Below, piece by piece: positions 58,113-64,000 of a stretch of 64,000 bases of DNA (position 1 is its first letter; the number at the start of each line of letters is the position of its first letter). The translations under genes and the position numbers were made by a program. The DNA is from Frigoriglobus tundricola (GTDB taxonomy: Bacteria; Planctomycetota; Planctomycetia; Gemmatales; Gemmataceae), in the NCBI RefSeq assembly GCF_013128195.2, contig NZ_CP053452.2, forward strand, positions 2,666,001-2,730,000, in the 5' to 3' direction. Under the pieces are notes generated by a model. That model searched no databases and had not been told where the DNA came from. It saw only the letters and a list, made by a program, of their open reading frames with translations.

Positions 58113-60458
58113 TCACCCGTTCGGCAAGTACCCGGCCGCGAGTGCCGCCTGACCCAGTGCGAGGCCGCCGTCGTTGGCCGGCACCTGACGGTGGACGAGC
58201 ACCGCGAAGCCGTCCGCGCGCAACCGGTCCGAGGCGAGCCGCAGCAGGCGCGTGTTCTGAAACACGCCGCCCGTGAGCCCGACGGCGTTCGTGCCGGTGC
58301 GGTCGCGGACGGCGCGGGAAACGGTGAGGACCGCGGCGGCGACGGTCGCGTGGAACCGGCCCGCACTCACCGCGACCGGAACGCCGGCGCGGACGTCGGC
58401 CGCGAGGGCGGCGATGAGCGGGGCCGGGTCGAGTCGGAGCGGGTCGGCGGTGATGAGCGGAAAGGGGTACGGCTCCCCGACCGGGCCACCGGCGCCGGCC
58501 TCCATCTCGATCGCGGCCTGGGCCTCGTACGTCACCTCTTGCCGCACCCCGAGCAGCGCGGCGACCGCGTCGAAGAGGCGCCCGGCGCTACTCGTCGGCA
58601 CGCAGGCGACGTTCCGTTCGAGTTGCCGGAGCAGGACCCGGCGCTCGACCTCCGGGCACGCCGCGACGCAGGGCAGGTCAGAGGTCCACGGCACACCCGC
58701 GGCCCACAACTGCGCGAGCGCGACCCGGTACGGGCGCCGGACGGCCGCATCCCCTCCCGGCAGCGGGACGTACTGGAGGTGGGCGACCCGCCGAACGCCG
58801 ACCTCATCCGCGAGAAAGAACTCGCCGCCCCAGATCGCGCCGTCGGTCCCGTACCCGGTGCCGTCGAAGCACACCCCCAGAACCGCGCCACCGCTCCATT
58901 GGGAGTCCACGAGTAGCGCGGCCACGTGCGCGTGGTGGTGCTGAACCCGGACCAGTGTCGCCCCGTGCCGGTCGGCGAACCGGGCGGCCCAGTCGGCCGA
59001 GAGGTAACCGGGGTGCCGGTCGCACACCACGACCTCCGGCGCCACGCGGAACAGGTCGAGCAGGTGCTCCGCGGTCCGGTCGAGTGCCTCCAGCGTCTCG
59101 GGACTCGCCACGTCGCCGATGTGCTGACTGAGGTAGGCCAGGTCGCCCGTTGTCACGCAGAGCGTCGCTTTCAACTCTCCGCCCACGGCGAGCACCGGCC
59201 GACCGGCTTGCGGGAGCCGAACCGGAAGGGGCGCGTACCCGCGGGACCGGCGCACCGGGTACTCGAGACGGCCGAACACCCGGACGACGGAGTCGTCGCA
59301 GGGGGTGGTGATGTCGCGGTCGTGGAGCAGAAAGGCGTCGGCGAGTCCCGCCAGCCGGGCCAGCGCTTCGGCGTTCGTGCGGGCAATGGGCTCGTCGCTC
59401 CGGTTGCCCGAGGTCATCACCAGCGGGCGGTCCGTGACGAGTAAGTGGTGGAGCGGCGAGTACGGCAGCATCAACCCGAGGGTGTCGCACCCGGGGGCGA
59501 CGGCGTCCGCGAGCGGGTCGGGGGCCGGGCGCCGGGTGAGCAGTACGACCGGCCGTTCGGGACCGGACAGCAGACGCGCCTCGTCGTCGGACACGACCGC
59601 GTACCGCCGGGCCTGTTCGACGCCCCGCACCATCACCGCGAACGGCTTCCCCCCCCTTCCCTTGCGCTCCCGCAAGCGCGTCACGGCCCCCGAATGGGTC
59701 GCGTCGCACGCCAGATGGAACCCGCCGATCCCTTTGACGGCGAGCACGGCTCCGGCGGCGATTCGGGTACCGGCGTCCGAGATCGCTTCGCTCCGTTCGG
59801 CGGTCGTCACGCCTGCGACTTCGAGCCACACGTGCGGCCCGCACGCCGGGCACGCGACGGGCTGGGCGTGGAACCGCCGGTCGCGCGGGTCGTGGTACTC
59901 GTGCTCGCACGCCCGGCACATCGGGAACCCGGACATCGTGGTCGCCGGGCGGTCGTAGGGGAGGCCGCGGATGATGGTGAACCGCGGCCCGCAGTGGGTG
60001 CAGTTGATGAACGGGTAGCCGCACCGGCGGTCGGCCGGGTCGAAGAGTTCCCGGAGGCAGCCCGCGCAGGTGCCGACGTCGGGGGGGACCGAGCCCGCGC
60101 CGGCGGCGGACGGGTCGCTCGGAACGATGACGAACGACGCCTCTTCGCGCAGAGTCAGGTCTTCGGCGGTGACGGCAGAGACCCGGGCGAGCGGCGGCAA
60201 ATGGGTCACGAGGCCGGCCTGGAACGCGGCGGCGGCCGCGACCGGTCCTTGCACCTCAATGAACACCCCGGCGGAGTCGTTCCCGACGAACCCGGTCAAC
60301 CCGTGACGAATCGCGAGCTGGTAGACGTGCGGCCGGAACCCGACTCCCTGGACCACCCCGCGAACGGCGAGCCGCTTGCGGACGATCGGGAACTCGGGGA
60401 GCTTCGGGTTCGTTCGCACGTTGACGCCTCGGGGGAGAACCGACACCGATTCTACCAC
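58113..60458 (-). CDS. hypF: Carbamoyltransferase HypF
   Basis: 781 residues. Acylphosphatase domain (RLAVRGVVQGVGFRPHVYQLA), two zinc-finger segments (CAGC...CTHC and CRAC...CPAC), a YrdC-like domain (AVKGIGGFHLACDA, KPFAVM, MTSGNRSDEP), and a Kae1-like domain with VQHHHAHVAALL and CFDGTGYGTDG. It makes the thiocarbamate on HypE that becomes cyanide ligands. The GTG at 60458 may not be the true start; internal GTGs a few codons later are possible. First gene of the cluster, 150 bp before the DUF1641 gene. Confidence 0.95.
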   Translation of the reverse strand: MVESVSVLPRGVNVRTNPKLPEFPIVRKRLAVRGVVQGVGFRPHVYQLAIRHGLTGFVGNDSAGVFIEVQGPVAAAAAFQAGLVTHLPPLARVSAVTAEDLTLREEASFVIVPSDPSAAGAGSVPPDVGTCAGCLRELFDPADRRCGYPFINCTHCGPRFTIIRGLPYDRPATTMSGFPMCRACEHEYHDPRDRRFHAQPVACPACGPHVWLEVAGVTTAERSEAISDAGTRIAAGAVLAVKGIGGFHLACDATHSGAVTRLRERKGRGGKPFAVMVRGVEQARRYAVVSDDEARLLSGPERPVVLLTRRPAPDPLADAVAPGCDTLGLMLPYSPLHHLLVTDRPLVMTSGNRSDEPIARTNAEALARLAGLADAFLLHDRDITTPCDDSVVRVFGRLEYPVRRSRGYAPLPVRLPQAGRPVLAVGGELKATLCVTTGDLAYLSQHIGDVASPETLEALDRTAEHLLDLFRVAPEVVVCDRHPGYLSADWAARFADRHGATLVRVQHHHAHVAALLVDSQWSGGAVLGVCFDGTGYGTDGAIWGGEFFLADEVGVRRVAHLQYVPLPGGDAAVRRPYRVALAQLWAAGVPWTSDLPCVAACPEVERRVLLRQLERNVACVPTSSAGRLFDAVAALLGVRQEVTYEAQAAIEMEAGAGGPVGEPYPFPLITADPLRLDPAPLIAALAADVRAGVPVAVSAGRFHATVAAAVLTVSRAVRDRTGTNAVGLTGGVFQNTRLLRLASDRLRADGFAVLVHRQVPANDGGLALGQAALAAGYLPNG

Positions 60459-60831
60459 CGCAGTTTTGCAGCGACCCCGCCGATGTCTGGCGAACGGCAG
60501 ATCCGGGGGCGCCAGTGCCCGACGTCCGGACCCACATCCCGAAGCCGTGTCGGCTTACGAGGCGGAACCTGACAGGGGCCGGTCGAGGTGGGCCGAGTCG
60601 AACGAACTGGCGGAGCGGATCTGTGCTTCGACCGGTCCCCCGCGCCCCGCGTGCGGGCGAACGTGGTCCGTATTCACGAGCCGGACCGATGACCGACGGG
60701 ACCGGATGCCATCGGGAGTTACGATCCGATGGTCCTGTGACATCGTTTCGCCCCCCCCGCCCTTTCGTGATCCGGCCGGTGGGGCCGACTGCCGACTCAC
60801 TCCCGCGACGGCATTTGGCCCCGCGCCGCGA
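60459..60831. promoter_or_regulatory. Region upstream of the hydrogenase cluster
   Basis: About 370 bp upstream of hypF that should contain the promoter for the first hydrogenase operon. No gene, and no convincing sigma-54 or FNR-like site was found by eye. An imperfect inverted repeat (CCGGATGCCATCGG...CCGATGG) lies near 60705-60735. Confidence 0.35.
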
Positions 60832-61551
60832 CTACGTCTCGAGTTTCACGGTCGGCTTGATGTTGGGCAGAATCTTCTCGATGGGCGGAGCGCCCGGCTG
60901 GTCGCGGCGTTTCATGCCGTACGCGTTCACGGGCTGCGAGCGGTTCACCCAAAGCGTGTAATAGAGGTGGTCCGCCCGCGGATCGTCGGTGTTGGGGTGG
61001 AGCAGGATGGTCAGCCCCAGGCTGTTGAGTTGCAGCCACGGAACGATGATCGGCAGCAGATCGTTCGTGAAACCGAAGTCGAACGACGGCGTCACATGCG
61101 GGCCGCGGGGCTCCAGGTTCCAGTTCCCGAGTTCGATGGGGAAGCGCTCGGCGGCCCATTTCCGGATCAGGGCGGCCTTCTCGTGGGTGTCTTCGTCGAA
61201 ATAGAAGTGGGCGTGATAGCTCTTGATATCGGTGTACGCCCGGGGCTTTTCCGGCAGACCGTCGGGGTAGCCCGGCCAGAGACTTTTCGGCCGAGGGGTC
61301 GGCTCTTTGTGCGTCTCCAGGCCCCAGGGGCTGACGCCCGTGTCGGGCGGCGGAACAATGGGTTTGAAGTCGAGTTTGGGGGCGTCGGCCGCCGCGGCGG
61401 GCGAACCGCCGAAGGCCAGGCCGAAGGCCGCCCCCGCGCCGTACAGGAGGTTGCGGCGCGTCGGTGCCAGCCAGTCGGCCCACTGCTGATCGACCTCCGT
61501 GTTCGGGACGGTCCGATCGGGCGGAGCGGGTTCTTGTGGTTCATCGGACAT
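60832..61551 (-). CDS. DOPA 4,5-dioxygenase family protein with Tat signal
   Basis: 239 residues. A twin-arginine-like leader (PTRRNLLYGAGAAFGLAFGGSPAAAADA, about 30-57) suggests export. The mature part fits the DOPA 4,5-dioxygenase-like family: IKSYHAHFYFDEDTHEKAALIRKWAAERF, GPHVTPSFDFGF, LTILLHPNTDDPRADHLYYTLWV, with conserved histidines that would bind a metal. Natural substrate unknown. GGAGGA lies before the ATG. It lies downstream of nothing obvious and is not clearly linked to hydrogenases. Confidence 0.78.
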   Translation of the reverse strand: MSDEPQEPAPPDRTVPNTEVDQQWADWLAPTRRNLLYGAGAAFGLAFGGSPAAAADAPKLDFKPIVPPPDTGVSPWGLETHKEPTPRPKSLWPGYPDGLPEKPRAYTDIKSYHAHFYFDEDTHEKAALIRKWAAERFPIELGNWNLEPRGPHVTPSFDFGFTNDLLPIIVPWLQLNSLGLTILLHPNTDDPRADHLYYTLWVNRSQPVNAYGMKRRDQPGAPPIEKILPNIKPTVKLET

Positions 61552-62283
61552 GACGGTCCTCCGTGGAAGTGAGCGTGGGATGAGCCCGGCACAGTCAACT
61601 GACCGTCCCTTCAGCCGGTGCGGCTGTGGCGTAACAGAGTCGAGTCCTCTTCCGCCCGGATGCCGGTTGAAGAAACACCGGACGGGGCCGTCACCGAACC
61701 GGAGGGGGATCGACCCATCAAATCCGGCCCGCTTTCACCGTAGAGGCTAAGCGGGGGTGAATCGTCCGGAAAGCCGAAAGGTGACGTAGTAGCACTCATC
61801 CGGAACCGTGAACGAGCGGACAACCCGGCGCTGGTTCGGCAATTGGTGCTCCTGTCGGTGTCCAGCGGAGCGGCATTGCCAGCGGAGATCGAACTCGGGC
61901 GGACACGAAGACCCTTGAACTCCTTTCTGGACGGCGCGGATCGATTCAGACTCTTCTCATCGACCCGTTGCTCTATATGAACTTGTGTCAGCAATTGTGA
62001 CAGCGACAGCCGCCGATGCGACTGGAAAAACTCGTCCCATCGAGAGCGAATTGTTTCTGCTCTTGTTTCTCTCGGATTGTTCCCGTTCGCCCATGCGACC
62101 GCGACGTGACGGAGTAAAGTTCTGCTTTGGTGGTTCCACACGAAGAATGTGGACTGTGTCGATGGATCTTGTGTCATTACTCTTGTGGATCGATGTTTGG
62201 GAATCGCGCGCACAGGCCGCCCGGCTGTTGCGGCAAGAAGCGGCTCGAACGGGATTCCCTCTGACCCCTCCGCCGAGGTGCCA
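61552..62283. other. Intergenic region without supported gene
   Basis: About 730 bp between divergent genes. GC content drops here compared with neighbours and no frame has convincing codon use or a known motif, although a minus-strand frame stays open (61611-62468). It should carry the promoters of the dioxygenase-like gene and of the beta-propeller gene. Confidence 0.4.
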
Positions 62284-63519
62284 ATGCGCCGGATGTTGCC
62301 ACTCATTGCTCTGGTCTCACTGGCGATCTCGCATGCCCCTGCGGCGGACTGGTCGCAGTTTCGCGGGCCCAACGGGACCGGGATCGCGGCGGGCGAGTTC
62401 CCCAAGATCGACCCCAAGAAACCACTCTGGAAGGTCGAAATCCCCGGCCGCGGTGCCGGCTCCCCCATCGTGGTGGGCGGGAAGGTGTACCTCCAAACCG
62501 CCTCTTCCGATGGTCAGACGCGGACACTGATGTGTTTCCGCGCGGCCGACGGGAAAACGCTGTGGACGAAGGACGTGCCGGGCACGACGGCCAAGATGCA
62601 CGCGAAGAACACGCTCGCATCGAACACCCCAACGGCCCACGGCGACACCGTGTATTGCGTGTGGTGGGACGGCTCGGGCGTCTCGCTCCGCGCCTACGAC
62701 GCGACCGGCAAGGAGAAATGGCACGCCCCGCTGGGCCGGTACGCGAGCCCGCACGGGGCGGGGATGTCGCCGGTCCTGCACGACGGTCTGGTGTACGTCA
62801 ACGTCGACGACGACACGCACGCGGAACTGCTCGCCTTCGACGCCAAAACGGGCGAGAAGAAATGGGCCGCACCGCGGAGGCACCACCGGGCGTGCTACAC
62901 CTCCCCGTTCATACTCGAACGCGCCGGTAAGAAGGAACTCGTCCTCGGCACCACCACGGCCGTCACGTCCTACGAGCCGGCGACCGGGAACGTGAACTGG
63001 AACTACGACCTGGAGTGGCCGAAAGGTGCGACGATTCTGCGCGCCGTGGGCCAGCCCGTCTTTGCCGGGGGGAACGTCATCGTGTACTGCGGGGAGGGCG
63101 GAAATTCGCGCTATGTGGTCGCGGTCAAGCCCGGTGGGGGCGGCAACACGGCCGCCGCTGTGAAAGCGTGGGAGGCGAGGAAGCAGATACCCTACGTCCC
63201 GAGCCTTCTGGCCCGAACCGACCTCCTCTTCTGGGTTCACGACGACGGTCGGGTCGGCTGTACTCAGGCGAAAAGCGGCAAGGTGGTCTGGGAGGAATCG
63301 CTCTTCAGCGGGGCGGCCACCGTCTCGCCGATCGCCGCGGGTGACGAACTGCTTGCGATCTCCGAGAAGGGACAGATTGCGGTGCTGAAGGCCGGCGCCG
63401 AGTTCGATCTGGTGTCGAAGGTCGAACTGGGTGAGGGCGCGTTCGCGACCCCCGCCCTCGCCGACGGCCGCCTGTACGTCCGTGGCACCGCTCACCTCTA
63501 CTGTTTCGGGAACAAGTAG
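62284..63519 (+). CDS. Secreted PQQ-like beta-propeller protein
   Basis: 411 residues from ATG 62284 with GAGG upstream. Signal peptide RRMLPLIALVSLAISHAPAA, then WSQFRGPNGTG, the standard start of planctomycete PQQ-like propellers. Blades repeat the VGGKVYLQT, AADGKTLWTKDVPG and DAKTGEKKWA patterns. No catalytic domain of alcohol dehydrogenases is attached, so it is probably a binding or scaffold propeller outside the cytoplasm. Confidence 0.87.
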   Translation: MRRMLPLIALVSLAISHAPAADWSQFRGPNGTGIAAGEFPKIDPKKPLWKVEIPGRGAGSPIVVGGKVYLQTASSDGQTRTLMCFRAADGKTLWTKDVPGTTAKMHAKNTLASNTPTAHGDTVYCVWWDGSGVSLRAYDATGKEKWHAPLGRYASPHGAGMSPVLHDGLVYVNVDDDTHAELLAFDAKTGEKKWAAPRRHHRACYTSPFILERAGKKELVLGTTTAVTSYEPATGNVNWNYDLEWPKGATILRAVGQPVFAGGNVIVYCGEGGNSRYVVAVKPGGGGNTAAAVKAWEARKQIPYVPSLLARTDLLFWVHDDGRVGCTQAKSGKVVWEESLFSGAATVSPIAAGDELLAISEKGQIAVLKAGAEFDLVSKVELGEGAFATPALADGRLYVRGTAHLYCFGNK

Positions 63520-63665
63520 CGCGGGCACCCGGCGGTTGATCCGCCGGCTCGTTCTGCGAGTTTCGAACGGGTCCGTTCCGCGTGTGTCGCACGAGCGATT
63601 TCAGGCGGCCAAAGGATTCAGTAGAACAGCTCCCGATTCGTCTCCGCCACCGTGTCACTCCGCCG

Positions 63666-64000
63666 ATGCTCCCACTTCCCACCGATGTGCTGGACCGGCT
63701 GACCGCCGGAGCCGAGTCCGCGGACCGGTCACCGGACTGGCCGCGGGCGTCATGGGGTGGTCCGTACCGGCGGAATACGGAGGCGCCGGGCGCACGGCCG
63801 TCGAGTGCGTGCGTCTCGGCCGAACCATCGCGTCGGCGTGTCTGACGACGGCCTTCGTTTTGAGCCAACGGGACGCGGCCGTTCGCCAACTGCTCAAGGG
63901 CCCGGCGCACCTCAAGGAGCGCTACCTTCCCGGACACGCGGCCGGCTCCCACTGTGTGACCGTCGGGCTGTCGCAACTGACCACCTCGCGTCAGCACCAC
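63666..64000 (+). CDS. Acyl-CoA dehydrogenase, N-terminal part, runs off window
   Basis: The frame from 63666 reads LPTDVLDRLTAGAESADRSPDW; after a shift near 63745 the family sequence continues in another frame: VMGWSVPAEYGGAGRTAVEC, ASACLTTAFVLSQRDAAVRQLL, CVTVGLSQLTTSRQHH, the flavin/substrate-binding region of acyl-CoA dehydrogenases. The window ends before the catalytic part. ATG 63752 is an alternative start that avoids the shift but loses about 40 N-terminal residues. Confidence 0.6.

Noticed and set aside
60459..60831. Sigma-54 or FNR-type promoter before hypF
   Set aside because: I looked for the TGGCAC-N5-TTGC and TTGAT-N4-ATCAA patterns and saw no good match.
61611..62468. 285-codon minus-strand frame in the gap before the PQQ-like gene
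   Set aside because: Overlaps the signal peptide of the PQQ-like gene, has mixed codon use and no recognisable motif, so I left it as intergenic.

Overview
The window looks like chromosomal DNA from a Gemmata-like planctomycete (family Gemmataceae). The reasons are its high GC content, two large secreted repeat proteins with the LExLxDRxxPS-type N-terminal segment, ECF sigma factor / Ser-Thr kinase pairs with WD40 or TPR C-termini, a DUF1559 prepilin-like gene next to a small lipoprotein, and relics of the tyrosine integrase family common in Gemmataceae. These taxonomic statements rest on family knowledge, not on a search.

Left part (1-16.4 kb): three sigma factor-kinase operons (1-1819, 5199-9345, 12789-16350) are interleaved with two RTX-like surface proteins (2177-5023, 9549-12380). 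Two of the operons are divergent from a surface protein gene. A perfect 18-bp hairpin follows the second surface protein, and another hairpin lies between the third kinase and a convergent M16 metalloprotease gene (16384-19143). From 19.1 to 20.7 kb there is no intact gene; it holds a dispersed repeat, a degraded small ORF and a broken integrase.

Middle part (20.7-35 kb): a minus-strand run encodes a DUF1559 pseudopilin-like protein, a lipoprotein, an arylsulfotransferase-like beta-propeller protein, a CMD/AhpD peroxidase-like fusion protein, a small membrane protein and a sulfotransferase. Next come a flavin-dependent (LLM) monooxygenase flanked by a ~600-bp segmental duplication, then a plus-strand ABC importer with two tandem Tat-lipoprotein binding proteins, one ATPase and two permeases. 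A second integrase relic lies at 34.8 kb.

Main feature (35-60.5 kb): a hydrogenase super-cluster, all on the minus strand. It reads hypF, DUF1641, hypA, hypB, a group 2a (Huc-type) [NiFe]-hydrogenase (small, large, protease), four small/TPR accessory genes, a NifU-Rieske fusion, an NHL protein, hypC, hypD, hypE, and then a group 1h-type (Hhy) hydrogenase with its own accessory genes, protease, hypA and hypB. A hybrid histidine kinase is last. Both hydrogenase types are known from other bacteria as high-affinity enzymes that can use atmospheric H2. The two systems appear to share hypC/D/E/F but each has its own hypA, hypB and endopeptidase.

Right end (60.8-64 kb): a DOPA-4,5-dioxygenase-like protein with a Tat signal, a PQQ-type beta-propeller protein, and the start of an acyl-CoA dehydrogenase that runs off the window.

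At least nine apparent single-gene indels are visible, many beside G/C runs: in two kinases, the histidine kinase leader, two hydrogenase accessory genes and the acyl-CoA dehydrogenase. They are either real decay or uncorrected sequencing errors.
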